Translations under genes and position numbers: made by a program
The notes under the pieces: model-generated
Databases searched by the model: none
What the model was told of the DNA's origin: nothing
Seen by the model: only the letters and a program-made list of their open reading frames with translations
DNA from: Microbaculum marinisediminis
GTDB taxonomy: Bacteria; Pseudomonadota; Alphaproteobacteria; Rhizobiales; Tepidamorphaceae
Reading direction: 5' to 3'
NCBI RefSeq assembly: GCF_025397915.1
Contig: NZ_JALIDZ010000003.1
Span: forward strand, 320,501 to 384,500
Length of the DNA stretch: 64,000 bases
In this document: piece after piece, positions 48,642-57,904 of the stretch
Layout of the letters: each line of letters opens with the position of its first letter
Position numbering within the stretch: the stretch's first letter is position 1

Positions 48642-49934
48642 TTAATCCTGAAACGGATCGTGGACAAGAATAGTGTCTTCGCGGCGCGGGCTCGTCGACA
48701 GTAGGGCGACGGGCGCTCCGATCAGTTCCTCGATGCGCCGCACGTACTTGACCGCCTGAGCGGGCAGATCGGCCCAGGACCGCGCGCCTTCGGTGCTTTC
48801 GGCCCATCCTTCGAACGTTTCGTAGACCGGCTCGACCGAGGCCTGGGCGTCGCGGGAGGCGGGAAGATGGTCCGTCCGTGCCCCGTCGAGGCGGTACTCG
48901 GTGCAGATCTTGAGTTCGTCGAAACCGTCGAGAACGTCGAGCTTGGTCAAGGCGATGCCGTCGATGCCGCCGGTGCGAATCGCCTGGCGCACCAACACCG
49001 CGTCGAACCAGCCGCAGCGGCGCTTGCGCCCCGTCACGGTGCCGAATTCGCGGCCGCGCTCGCCCAGCCGGTTGCCGTCGTCGCCCAGATCCTCGGTCGG
49101 GAACGGCCCGCCGCCGACGCGCGTCGTGTAGGCCTTGGTGATGCCGAGCACGTATCCGAGCCCGCCAGGTCCCGTGCCGGAGCCGGTCGCCGCCTGCGCG
49201 GCGACGGTGTTGGAGGAGGTCACATAGGGATAGGTGCCGTGATCGATGTCGAGAAGCGTACCCTGAGCGCCCTCGTAGAGGATGCGCCGGCCGCGGCGGC
49301 GTTCGCCGTCGAGCAGGGACCATACCGAGCAGGCGTAGGGCTGGATCTTCGGCGCAACCGCGCGCAGCTCCGCCTCGAGCGCGGCCGCGTCGACTTCCGG
49401 GTGGCCGAGGCCGCGGCGCAAGGCGTTGTGATGGACCAGGAGCCGCTCGATCTTGTCGGCGAGGCTGTCCGATTCGGCGAGATCGCAGACGCGGATCGCG
49501 CGGCGCCCCACCTTGTCCTCGTAGGCCGGGCCGATGCCGCGCTTGGTGGTGCCGATCTGGGCGGTGCCGGCGGCCTCCTCGCGAAACGCGTCGAGTTCGC
49601 GGTGCAGCGGCAGGATCAGCGTGGCGTTGTCGGCGATCCGCAGGTTGTCCGCGGTTATCGAGACGCCCTGCTCGTTCAGCCGGCCGATCTCTTCGGCGAG
49701 CGCCCACGGGTCGATCACGACGCCGTTGCCGATCACCGACAGCTTGCCCGGCCGGACGATGCCGGACGGCAGCAGGCTCAGCTTGTAGGTCTGGTTGTCG
49801 ACCACCAGGGTGTGACCGGCGTTATGCCCGCCCTGGAAGCGCACGACGACGTCGGCGCGCTCGGACAACCAGTCGACAACCTTGCCTTTTCCCTCGTCGC
49901 CCCACTGCGAGCCGACGACCACAACATTCGCCAT
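48642..49934 (-). CDS. purA: adenylosuccinate synthetase
   Basis: The 430-residue enzyme joins IMP and aspartate with GTP in AMP synthesis. It shows [18 protein letters not shown] (residues 8-25), GHNAGHTLV (about 36-44), the signature [19 protein letters not shown] (about 126-144) and the GTP-binding [10 protein letters not shown] region near residue 238. Length is normal. It is divergent from the EamA gene and upstream of the single-pass membrane protein. Confidence 0.97.
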   Translation of the reverse strand: MANVVVVGSQWGDEGKGKVVDWLSERADVVVRFQGGHNAGHTLVVDNQTYKLSLLPSGIVRPGKLSVIGNGVVIDPWALAEEIGRLNEQGVSITADNLRIADNATLILPLHRELDAFREEAAGTAQIGTTKRGIGPAYEDKVGRRAIRVCDLAESDSLADKIERLLVHHNALRRGLGHPEVDAAALEAELRAVAPKIQPYACSVWSLLDGERRRGRRILYEGAQGTLLDIDHGTYPYVTSSNTVAAQAATGSGTGPGGLGYVLGITKAYTTRVGGGPFPTEDLGDDGNRLGERGREFGTVTGRKRRCGWFDAVLVRQAIRTGGIDGIALTKLDVLDGFDELKICTEYRLDGARTDHLPASRDAQASVEPVYETFEGWAESTEGARSWADLPAQAVKYVRRIEELIGAPVALLSTSPRREDTILVHDPFQD

Positions 49935-50088
49935 AGCGTTCCGATTTCCCTTCCGATCGCCCTGCCGGCTCGGCCGAGGGCGCGAGACTATACCGGCAAC
50001 CGCGTGCCGACGCGACCGTTGCCGAAACCTTTACAGACAAGCCTATAGCCGGTAGCGAAGTTGGTTTCCAACCGTCCCTAGCGTAAAT

Positions 50089-51021
50089 ATGCCGTCCTAT
50101 ATCGCCCGAATTGGCCAGTGGCTTTACGGCCAGGCCTATCTGCTTCTGACGCTGACCACCCTTTTCTGGGCGGGAAACGTGATCCTCGGGCGTTATGTGG
50201 CCGGGCATGTGCCCCCCGTCGCCCTGGCGTCGGTGCGATGGGGCGGCGGTTTCCTGATCCTGCTGCCGTTCGCCTGGCCACACCTGAAACGCGACTGGCC
50301 GGTGATCCGCCGCCACATGCCGATGATTCTGCTCCTCTCCTTCGCCGGCATCACGTCCTACAACACCATGGTTTATTTCGGGCTGCAGTACACCGGCGCA
50401 CTGACGGGCGTGCTGTTGCAGTCCTCGCAGCCGCTGATCATCGCACTGGCCAGCTTCGTTCTGTTCTCCGAGCGTCTGACGATCCGGCAGGCCATCGGCA
50501 TCTTCGTCTCGCTGTGCGGCGTCGTCGTCATCATCAGCCAGGGCGATATTTCCCGGCTTCTCTCGATCCAATTCAATTTCGGCGATATCCTGATCCTGGC
50601 CGCCGTCGTGCTCTACGGCCTTTATTCGGCCCTCCTGCGCAAGCGTCCGCCGATTCACTGGATCAGCTTCCTGGCGGTGACGTTCCTGTTCGGCGACATC
50701 CTGCTCAGCCCGATGCTCATCTGGGAGATCTCCACCGGCTACGTGCTGAAGTTCGACGCGCTGACGGTGGCGGCCTGCCTCTATGTCGTGATCTTCCCCT
50801 CGATCATCGCCTACGCCTTCTTCAACCGCGGGGTGGAACTGATCGGCGCCAACCGCGCCGGACCGTTCTTTCATCTGATGCCGCTTTTCGGCGCGCTGAT
50901 GGCGGTGGCGTTCCTCGGCGAGCAGTTCAGGCTTTTCCATGCGGTCGGCATGGCGACGATTCTGGTCGGCGTCGCGCTCGCGACGGCCCCGCCCCGGGAC
51001 AGAAAAAGCCAAACGTCATAG
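50089..51021 (+). CDS. EamA/DMT-family permease
   Basis: The 310-residue membrane protein has ten predicted helices in two EamA repeats: the first has TLFWAGNVILGRYVAGHVPP (about residues 24-43) and TGALTGVLLQSSQPLIIAL, the second has GDILILAAVVLYGLYSALLR (about 164-183) and NRAGPFFHLMPLFGALMAV. It exports or imports a small metabolite of unknown identity. It is followed by the leader region of the polyamine operon; no direct link is shown. Confidence 0.88.
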   Translation: MPSYIARIGQWLYGQAYLLLTLTTLFWAGNVILGRYVAGHVPPVALASVRWGGGFLILLPFAWPHLKRDWPVIRRHMPMILLLSFAGITSYNTMVYFGLQYTGALTGVLLQSSQPLIIALASFVLFSERLTIRQAIGIFVSLCGVVVIISQGDISRLLSIQFNFGDILILAAVVLYGLYSALLRKRPPIHWISFLAVTFLFGDILLSPMLIWEISTGYVLKFDALTVAACLYVVIFPSIIAYAFFNRGVELIGANRAGPFFHLMPLFGALMAVAFLGEQFRLFHAVGMATILVGVALATAPPRDRKSQTS

Positions 51022-51029
51022 AAATTTTA

Positions 51030-51411
51030 TTTGCGCAGTAGAGGCGAAGCACATACATACGCGCTCGCCCAATATTCGCACGTGCCTGTGGTCGCCGGGC
51101 TACCCCCCGGAAACTTCCTGCGGGTGGCGACTTAAAGCAACGACGGTGCGGGCTTTTTTGGTCTCTGCCGGCTCCTCCAAAAGCCGGGGTTACTGAAGAG
51201 GCACACCATCCTTGCCCGACGTGCGGTTCGGCACTCCCGATCCAATCAAAGGCAACCAGGTTCCGGACGTGGAATCGGTTTGACGATCGCGTTCGCGCAT
51301 CCGGAGCACAGTAGTCGGCGTTCACGCTGACGGCTTCCGCGTCTCCAAAGCGCGGGTGCCGAAGGCGTGGGCACCGGTGGTTTGAACCTTTGAGATTGGG
51401 AGCCAAACCCG
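51030..51411 (+). promoter_or_regulatory. candidate speF-type leader RNA
   Basis: A 390-bp gap before the decarboxylase gene shows structured, non-coding sequence: GTCGCC...ACCC pairs with GGGTGGCGAC (about 51090-51135, with a 5-nt bulge), CCGGCT pairs with AGCCGG (about 51168-51187), and GGTGCC pairs with GGCACC (about 51355-51384) near the start codon. This fits the speF leader described upstream of ornithine decarboxylase genes in alphaproteobacteria. I rely on context and recall; polyamine sensing is not proved. The promoter should lie in the first 50 bases. Confidence 0.6.
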
Positions 51412-52545
51412 ATGACCACCGACCGTATTCGCTCATTCCTCGCCGAGCGACGCCCCGAAGGCCCCTGCCTCGTCGTCGACCTCGATGTCGTGCGCGAGAA
51501 CTACAACGCCTTCACCCGGGCGCTGCCGGACAGCCGCATCTTCTACGCGGTCAAGGCCAATCCGGCTCCGGAGATCCTGAGCTTGCTCGCCGAGCTCGGC
51601 TCGTCGTTCGACACCGCCTCGCTCACCGAGATCGAGCTGGCGCTAGCCGCCGGCGCGGCGGCCGACCGAATCTCCTACGGCAACACGATCAAGAAGGAGC
51701 GCGACATCGCGCGCGCCTACGAGCTCGGCGTGCGCCTGTTCGCCGTCGACAGCTTCGAGGAGGTCGACAAGATCGCCCGCGCCGCGCCCGGTTCGCGAGT
51801 GTTCTGCCGTGTTCTGACCGACGGCGAGGGCGCCGAATGGCCGCTCAGCCGCAAGTTCGGCTGCGCGCCGGAGATGGCGATCGAGGTGCTCGAGCACGCT
51901 CACCGCTCGGGCGTGGTCGCCGCCGGCGTCTCGTTCCATGTCGGCTCGCAGCAGCGCGACACCGGAGCCTGGGAACGGGCTCTCGCCACCGCGGCGACTG
52001 TGTTCCGGACGCTTGCCGAACGCGGCATCACGCTGACGCTGGTCAATCTCGGCGGTGGCTTCCCGACCCGCTATCTCAGGGACGTGCCGACGGTCGCCAG
52101 CTATGGCGAGTCGATCTTCGACGCGCTCAGCCGCCATTTCGGCAACCGCCTGCCCGAGACGATCATCGAGCCGGGCCGCGGCATGGTCGGCGGCGCCGGC
52201 GTCATCAAGACCGAGGTCGTGTTGATCGCGCGCAAGAGCGCCGAGGATCCGGTGCGCTGGGTGTATCTCGACATCGGCAAGTTCGGCGGTCTCGCCGAGA
52301 CGATGGACGAGGCGATCCGCTATCCGATCCGCACGCAGCGCGACGGCGGCGAGGTCGCTCCCTGCATCCTTGCCGGCCCGACCTGCGACTCCGCCGACGT
52401 GCTCTACGAGCGCGAGCCCTATCCGCTGCCGACGGGGCTGGAGATCGGCGACGAGATCCTCATCGAGGCCACCGGCGCCTATACGACGACCTATGCGTCC
52501 GTCGCCTTCAACGGCTTCGCGCCGCTGCAAGCCTACGTGATCTGA
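51412..52545 (+). CDS. speC: ornithine/lysine decarboxylase, fold III (eukaryotic-like)
   Basis: The 377-residue PLP enzyme is of the alanine-racemase-fold type. The PLP lysine is K48 in FYAVKANPAPEI, followed by SFHVGSQQRD (about 183-192), GGGFPTRY and EPGRGMVGGAG. The C-terminal AGPTCDSADVLYE holds the catalytic cysteine. It makes putrescine (or cadaverine) for homospermidine synthase, encoded two genes downstream. The GGGAGCC ribosome site precedes the ATG. Substrate preference between ornithine and lysine cannot be told. Rfam-style naming would also call it speF. Confidence 0.9.
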   Translation: MTTDRIRSFLAERRPEGPCLVVDLDVVRENYNAFTRALPDSRIFYAVKANPAPEILSLLAELGSSFDTASLTEIELALAAGAAADRISYGNTIKKERDIARAYELGVRLFAVDSFEEVDKIARAAPGSRVFCRVLTDGEGAEWPLSRKFGCAPEMAIEVLEHAHRSGVVAAGVSFHVGSQQRDTGAWERALATAATVFRTLAERGITLTLVNLGGGFPTRYLRDVPTVASYGESIFDALSRHFGNRLPETIIEPGRGMVGGAGVIKTEVVLIARKSAEDPVRWVYLDIGKFGGLAETMDEAIRYPIRTQRDGGEVAPCILAGPTCDSADVLYEREPYPLPTGLEIGDEILIEATGAYTTTYASVAFNGFAPLQAYVI

Positions 52546-52555
52546 GGAGGGAACG

Positions 52556-53113
52556 ATGATCACGGTCGTTTCCGAAAGGCCGGAGGACGCGCCGGCCATC
52601 GAGACCCTGCTGGACGACGCCTTCGGCGCCCGGCGGCACACGAAGACGGCTGAGCGCTTGCGGGAAGGCAAGGGGCCGGCCGAGGGGCTGTCGCTCGTCG
52701 CGATGGAGCGTCGGCGGCTCGTCGGCACGATCCGGCTGTGGCACGTGGAGGCGGGCAATGTTCCCGCGCTCCTGCTCGGGCCGGTGGCGGTGCATCCGGA
52801 CTGGCGCAACCGGGGCATCGGCGCCGCGCTGGTGGAAACCAGCCTGAAGCGCGCCCATGCCGACGGCCACGGTGCCGTCATCCTTGTAGGCGATGCTCCC
52901 TACTACGGCCGCTTCGACTTCCGTCGCGACCTGACGCTCGATCTGTCGCTGCCGGGCCCGGTCGATCCCGACCGCTTCCTCGGCCTCGAGTTGATGCCGG
53001 GCGCGCTCGCCGGGGCGAGGGGGCTCGTGCGCGGCACGGGCACACCCGTGGCGGCGACGCGGGCGACGCCGCTCGCCGACATGGACCGGGCGATCGCCGC
53101 CTATTCGTACTGA
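52556..53113 (+). CDS. GNAT-family N-acetyltransferase
   Basis: The 185-residue protein has the GNAT fold with acetyl-CoA-binding LLGPVAVHPDWRNRGIGAAL (about residues 72-91; the R-x2-G-x-G/A motif is RNRGIG) and HGAVILVGDAPYYGRFDFRR further on. It resembles YhbS-type acetyltransferases. It starts 10 bp after the decarboxylase gene and lies before homospermidine synthase, so a polyamine could be its substrate, but this is inference from position. Confidence 0.85.
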   Translation: MITVVSERPEDAPAIETLLDDAFGARRHTKTAERLREGKGPAEGLSLVAMERRRLVGTIRLWHVEAGNVPALLLGPVAVHPDWRNRGIGAALVETSLKRAHADGHGAVILVGDAPYYGRFDFRRDLTLDLSLPGPVDPDRFLGLELMPGALAGARGLVRGTGTPVAATRATPLADMDRAIAAYSY

Positions 53114-53166
53114 CATCCGGGGACGAAAGCCCGGACCGCCCAAGAGACGGAAGGATTCGACAGAGA

Positions 53167-54597
53167 ATGGCAGACTGGAAGACCCACGCGACATTCGATG
53201 GGCCGATCGTGATGATCGGCTTCGGCTCGATTGGCACCGGCACCTTGCCGCTGATCCTGAGGCACATCGCGTTCGACAGGGCGGACATGGTGATCGTCGA
53301 TCCGAGCGACGCGCACCGGCACATCGCCGAGGAGAACGGCGTGCGCTTCCTGCAGGAGGCGATCACGCGGGAGAATTACCGCGAGGTGCTGGCACCGCTG
53401 CTGACCGCCGGCGGCCGCAAGGGCTTCTGCGTCAACCTGTCCGTCGATGTTTCGAGCGTGGCGATCATGGAGCTCTGCATGGAGCTCGACTGCCTCTATG
53501 TCGATACGGTCGCCGAGCCGTGGCTCGGCTACTACACGGATTCGAGCCTCAGCGTTTCGCAGCGCTCGAACTACGCCCTGCGCGAATCCGTCCTCGAGCT
53601 GAAGCGGCGCAAGCCGACCGGCTCCACGGCGATCTCCTGCTCGGGTGCCAATCCGGGCATGGTGTCGTGGCTGGTCAAGCAGGCGATGATCAACCTCGCC
53701 GACGATCTCGGTGTCGCCTATGAGCATCCGGAGAGCCGGGAGGAGTGGGGCAAGCTCGCTCGCCGCCTCGGCGTCAAGGGCATCCACATCGCCGAGCGCG
53801 ACACCCAGCGCGCCCGCGATCCGCGGCCGTTCGAGGTGTTCGTGAACACCTGGTCGGTCGAGGGCTTCATCGCCGAGGGCGTGCAGCCGGCCGAGCTCGG
53901 CTGGGGCACGCACGAAAAGGCGCTGCCGCCGGACGGGCGCACGCATGACTACGGCTCCGGCGCGGCGATCTACCTGATGCGGCCCGGCGCGGGCACCAAG
54001 GTGCGCAGCTGGACGCCGACGGCGAAGGCCCAGCATGGATTCCTGATCACCCACAACGAGTCGATCACGATCGCCGATTACTTCACGGTCCGCGAGGACG
54101 GCGAGGCGGTCTACCGGCCGACCTGCCATTACGCCTACCATCCCTGCAACGACGCGGTGCTGTCGCTGAACGAGATGGCCGGCCGCCAGTGGCAGCCCCA
54201 GACGGACTGGGTGATCCTCGACGAAAAGGACATCGTCGACGGCATCGACGAACTCGGCGTGCTTCTCTACGGCCACTCCAAAAATGCCTACTGGTACGGC
54301 TCGCAGCTCTCCATCGAGGAGGCGCGCAGGCTCGCGCCCTACCAGAACGCGACCGGCCTGCAGGTGACGTCGGCGGTGCTCGCCGGCATGATCTGGGCGC
54401 TGGAGAACCCGCGCGAGGCGGTGGTCGAGGCCGACGAGATGGATTACCGGCGCTGCCTCGAGATCCAGCGTCCCTATCTCGGCCCGGTCAAGGGCTACTA
54501 CACGGACTGGAACCCGTTGGTCGACCGCGGCGCACTGTTCCCCGAGGACATCGACGCGGAGGATCCCTGGCAGTTCAGGAACGTGATCGTCCGGTAG
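53167..54597 (+). CDS. hss: homospermidine synthase
   Basis: The 476-residue NAD-dependent enzyme condenses two putrescine molecules into homospermidine. The N-terminal nucleotide motif is IVMIGFGSIGTGTLPLIL (about residues 14-31), followed by SAHR-like DPSDAHRHIAEENG. Later segments include SCSGANPGMVSWLVKQAM (about 157-174) and AYHPCNDAVLSLNEM. It closes the decarboxylase-GNAT-hss operon. Homospermidine is a major polyamine of many Rhizobiales, which fits the taxonomic reading. The start at 53167 follows the family N-terminus. Confidence 0.94.
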   Translation: MADWKTHATFDGPIVMIGFGSIGTGTLPLILRHIAFDRADMVIVDPSDAHRHIAEENGVRFLQEAITRENYREVLAPLLTAGGRKGFCVNLSVDVSSVAIMELCMELDCLYVDTVAEPWLGYYTDSSLSVSQRSNYALRESVLELKRRKPTGSTAISCSGANPGMVSWLVKQAMINLADDLGVAYEHPESREEWGKLARRLGVKGIHIAERDTQRARDPRPFEVFVNTWSVEGFIAEGVQPAELGWGTHEKALPPDGRTHDYGSGAAIYLMRPGAGTKVRSWTPTAKAQHGFLITHNESITIADYFTVREDGEAVYRPTCHYAYHPCNDAVLSLNEMAGRQWQPQTDWVILDEKDIVDGIDELGVLLYGHSKNAYWYGSQLSIEEARRLAPYQNATGLQVTSAVLAGMIWALENPREAVVEADEMDYRRCLEIQRPYLGPVKGYYTDWNPLVDRGALFPEDIDAEDPWQFRNVIVR

Positions 54598-54621
54598 CGA
54601 CCATATGGCCGGCGGCGGGGC

Positions 54622-55191
54622 CTATTCCGCCGCCTGCGCCTTTTCCCAACTCACTACCTCGCCGCGGGCGGGGTAGTCCTTGGCCAGCACGAAATCGATG
54701 CCGGCCAGCACCGCCTGCATCGAAGGCCGGGCGAAGGGCATGGTCTGCACGGACGCGAAGTAGAGGGTGCCGTCGGGGCGCACCAGGAACAGCCCGGGCT
54801 CGGTGAACAGCGCCGGTTCCGGCAGGCTCGGCGGCGGCTTGGGAATGCCTTCGGAAATATAGAGGCCCCATTTGCGGGCGGTGGCGAAATCCAGCCCGTA
54901 GCCGACCGTCAGGTCGTCGAGCATCCAGTCGTCCTTGGTCTTCTCGGCGGCCTCGCGCGTGTCCGAGGAAATGGCGATCGGTTCGACGCCGCGCTCCTGG
55001 AAGTCCTCCAGCAGATCCTCGATCTCGCGCAGCTGGCGGCTGCAGATCGGGCAATGCAGGCCGCGGTAGAACACGATCATCGTGAAGGTCTTCGGCGTCT
55101 GGTCGGCGAGACGCCATGTGCCGCCCTCGGCGAGATCCACCGTAAGCTCGGGGACCGGCTGGCGCGGCATCAGGGACTTGATTTCGGACAT
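54622..55191 (-). CDS. peroxiredoxin-like (AhpC/TSA) thioredoxin-fold protein
   Basis: The 189-residue protein has the motif FYRGLHCPICSRQLREIEDL (about residues 42-61) with a C-x2-C pair at the peroxidatic position, and LFLVRPDGTLYFASVQTMPFA further on. It belongs to the redoxin/AhpC-TSA family and is likely a cytoplasmic thiol peroxidase or oxidoreductase. The start at 55191 has AGGTG upstream; the open frame is longer. It is divergent from the sulfotransferase-like gene. Confidence 0.82.
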   Translation of the reverse strand: MSEIKSLMPRQPVPELTVDLAEGGTWRLADQTPKTFTMIVFYRGLHCPICSRQLREIEDLLEDFQERGVEPIAISSDTREAAEKTKDDWMLDDLTVGYGLDFATARKWGLYISEGIPKPPPSLPEPALFTEPGLFLVRPDGTLYFASVQTMPFARPSMQAVLAGIDFVLAKDYPARGEVVSWEKAQAAE

Positions 55192-55323
55192 CGGCACCTG
55201 ACCTTTTCCGCCGCCATGGGACGGCATCGCGTGACGGCATAGCGCGTCGATATAGTTGCAGGCGATGGCGCGGGAAGCCAATGTGACATCAATTCGCTGC
55301 GAAAATTTTCCGGAGGAGGGGGC

Positions 55324-56082
55324 ATGACGAACGCGCAGCCGGTCAGAATCGCCATGTGGTCGGGGCCGCGGAACATCTCGACGGCGATGATGCGCTCCTT
55401 CGAGAACAGGCCGGATACCGTCGTCGTCGACGAACCGTTCTACGCCGCCTATCTCGCGCTCACCGGCATCGACCATCCGATGCGCGACGCGGTGATCGCC
55501 GCCGGCGAAACGGACTGGCGCAAGGTGGTCGACGGCCTGCTCGGCCCGGTGCCGGACAGTGTTTCGGTCTTGTACCAGAAGCACATGACCCATCACATGA
55601 TCCCGGAGATCGGCCGCGACTGGATGGATCGGGTGACGAACGCCTTCCTGATCCGCCGACCGGAAAACGTCCTTGGATCCTACGTGCGCAAGCGCGAGGC
55701 GGTGACGCTCGAAGACATCGGCTTCATGCAGCAGGGCGACCTGTTCGACCGCGTGGCGGATGCGCTGGGCGCGGCGCCGCCGGTCATCGAGGCGCGCGAT
55801 GTGCTGGACAACCCGGCGGGGACGCTGGCGGCGTTGTGCGCGGCGATCGGCATTCCGTTCAGCCAGGCGATGCTTGGCTGGCCTGTGGGGCCGCGCGACA
55901 GCGACGGCGTGTGGGGCGCCCACTGGTACGAGGCCGTCAATGCCTCCACCGGCTTCGGGCCGCCGGGCAGGGACGTCATCGACCTGCCCGATCCTCTGAG
56001 AAGGATCGCCGACGCCGCGCGTCCGATCTACGAGCGGCTGTCGGCGTTCAAGGTCGGCCCGGTCGTCTCCGACGGGCGGTAA
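55324..56082 (+). CDS. sulfotransferase-like P-loop protein
   Basis: The 252-residue protein starts with the 5'-phosphosulfate-loop-like IAMWSGPRNISTAMMRSFEN (about residues 9-28). Mid-protein it has NAFLIRRPENVLGSYVRKRE (about 105-124), the 3'-phosphate-type segment of sulfotransferases, and EARDVLDNPAGTL. Similar proteins are fused to branched-chain aminotransferases in some genomes. Substrate unknown. GGAGG stands about 8 nt before the ATG. Confidence 0.78.
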   Translation: MTNAQPVRIAMWSGPRNISTAMMRSFENRPDTVVVDEPFYAAYLALTGIDHPMRDAVIAAGETDWRKVVDGLLGPVPDSVSVLYQKHMTHHMIPEIGRDWMDRVTNAFLIRRPENVLGSYVRKREAVTLEDIGFMQQGDLFDRVADALGAAPPVIEARDVLDNPAGTLAALCAAIGIPFSQAMLGWPVGPRDSDGVWGAHWYEAVNASTGFGPPGRDVIDLPDPLRRIADAARPIYERLSAFKVGPVVSDGR

Positions 56083-56101
56083 TCGCCGGTCCGGGCTTAC
56101 G

Positions 56102-56515
56102 TCAGCCGGCGCGCAGGTGCATGGCCAGGCCGATGGAATCCATCTCGGCCTGCGAGCGCTGGTTCTCGCTCTGGCGTTCCCGCTCCACGTTGCGCTCTTC
56201 GAGCATCTCCACCTTCTTCAGCTCCTCGAACGCCTCGGCGAGTTGGCTCTGGGCGCTGGCGAGCTGCTCCTTCAGGCCGTCGACGGACCCCTTGAGGTTG
56301 TCACGGCGCTGCATGGCGGCCTTGGCGAAGGTCGGATAGGCGAAATGCGCAATATCGGTAACGCCGACCCGCTGTTCCTCTTCCACGATCTGGCGGTCGA
56401 GTTCGTCCGCCATCCGTTCGAAATCGGCAATCATTGTTTCAATCTGGGTCACCTGGCGACGCTTGTCGTCAACCTGGAACCGCTTTAGGCGGATAAGGCT
56501 ATCACGAGACTTCAT
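56102..56515 (-). CDS. fliJ: flagellar export protein FliJ
   Basis: The 137-residue protein is one long helical hairpin (coiled coil from about residue 4 to 125), with RLKRFQVDDKRRQVTQIETM near the start and SVDGLKEQLASAQSQLAEAF later. FliJ is the central stalk of the flagellar export ATPase and a chaperone escort. It overlaps fliI by 14 bp, which strongly supports the call because sequence conservation of FliJ is low. Confidence 0.82.
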   Translation of the reverse strand: MKSRDSLIRLKRFQVDDKRRQVTQIETMIADFERMADELDRQIVEEEQRVGVTDIAHFAYPTFAKAAMQRRDNLKGSVDGLKEQLASAQSQLAEAFEELKKVEMLEERNVERERQSENQRSQAEMDSIGLAMHLRAG

Positions 56516-57890
56516 CGGTCAGTGCTCCACGTTCCTGAGGGGCTTCCTCGCCGCTACCAATCACGATCCGTGCCAGTTGCGCATAACCGTCCTGGATCGA
56601 ACTCGTTTCGTCCTTCTCCTGGGCGAGAAAGGCTTCCAAGTCCGCGTGTCGGTCGATCGCCTCGTCGACGTCCCTGCTGGAGCCGCGTCGATAGGCGCCG
56701 AGCCGGATCAACTCTTCCATATCCGAGTAGGTCGCCATCAATTCCCGGGCCTTTCGGATAACCGGCCGATACTCGGGATCGGCCGACCCGGGCATTGTCC
56801 GGGAAACGGATTTCAAAATGCTTATCGCCGGAAAACGGCCGCGTTCGGCGATGGAACGCTCCATGACGACGTGACCGTCGACGATGGCGCGCACGGCGTC
56901 CGAAACCGGCTCGTTGTGGTCGTCGCCCTCGACGAGAACGGTGAACAGGCCGGTGATGGAACCCTTGCCGACGCCCGGTCCGGCGCGCTCCAGCAGGCGG
57001 GGCAGCTCGGAGAACACCGTCGGCGTGTATCCCTTCGCCGTCGGCGGCTCGCCGCCGGCCAGGCCGACCTCGCGTTGTGCCATTGCGAAACGGGTGAGTG
57101 AATCTATGAGACACAGGGCGTCGGCGCCCCGGTCGCGGAAGTACTCGGCGAGCGTCATGGTCAGCCATGCCGCCTGACGCCGCATCAGGGCGGTCTCGTC
57201 GGACGTGGCGACGACGACGATGGCGTTCTTCAGGCCCTCGGGACCGAGGTCGTCCTCGATGAATTCCTGCACCTCGCGGCCGCGTTCGCCGATCAGGCCG
57301 ATGATGGTGACGTCGGCACTGGTATTGCGCGCGAGCATCGAGAACAGCACCGACTTGCCGACGCCGGAGCCGGCGAAAATGCCCATGCGCTGGCCGCGGC
57401 AGCAGGTCAGGAAGGTGTTCAGGGCGCGAACGCCCAGATCGATCGGCTCGCCGACACGCGATCGCATTTGCGCGGGAGGCGGCGAGGCGCGCAGCGGCAA
57501 GGCATCGGCGCCCTGGGGCAGGGGACCCTTGCCGTCGATCGGCTCGCCCAAGGCATTCAGCACCCTGCCGAGCCAGGCCTGCGTCGGGCGCACGCTCTGG
57601 TCCTGGCTGGCGACGACGGCCTTGCAGCCCATGCGCACACCGTCGATGTGCCGAAATGGCATACAGATCGCGCGGTCGTTCTTGAAGCCGACGACCTCGC
57701 AGCCGATGTCGCCTGCCGCAGCGTCAGCGATATCGACGCGCGCGCCGATCCGCATGGCCTGTACCGGCCCGGCAACCTCAAGCAGCAGGCCCTGCACCGC
57801 CGACACGCGCCCGAAGGTTTCCGCGGTCTGCAGGGAGGCGATCTCCTCGATCAGCGCCTTCAATTCAGTTTCCCCAGCTTCGTTTTCCAC
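56502..57890 (-). CDS. fliI: flagellum-specific ATP synthase FliI
   Basis: The 462-residue ATPase of the flagellar type III export machine has Walker A IFAGSGVGKSVL (about residues 174-185), IIGLIGERGREVQEFIEDDL (about 196-215), Walker B ALCLIDSLTRFAMAQREVGL (about 261-280) and the family signature GEPPTAKGYTPTVFSELPRL. It forms a hexamer at the inner membrane. It is divergent from ctrA, a conserved arrangement in Rhizobiales, and CtrA is known to control flagellar genes in related species. Confidence 0.95.
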   Translation of the reverse strand: MENEAGETELKALIEEIASLQTAETFGRVSAVQGLLLEVAGPVQAMRIGARVDIADAAAGDIGCEVVGFKNDRAICMPFRHIDGVRMGCKAVVASQDQSVRPTQAWLGRVLNALGEPIDGKGPLPQGADALPLRASPPPAQMRSRVGEPIDLGVRALNTFLTCCRGQRMGIFAGSGVGKSVLFSMLARNTSADVTIIGLIGERGREVQEFIEDDLGPEGLKNAIVVVATSDETALMRRQAAWLTMTLAEYFRDRGADALCLIDSLTRFAMAQREVGLAGGEPPTAKGYTPTVFSELPRLLERAGPGVGKGSITGLFTVLVEGDDHNEPVSDAVRAIVDGHVVMERSIAERGRFPAISILKSVSRTMPGSADPEYRPVIRKARELMATYSDMEELIRLGAYRRGSSRDVDEAIDRHADLEAFLAQEKDETSSIQDGYAQLARIVIGSGEEAPQERGALTDEVS

Positions 57891-57904
57891 CGGCGCGGCG
57901 TAAC

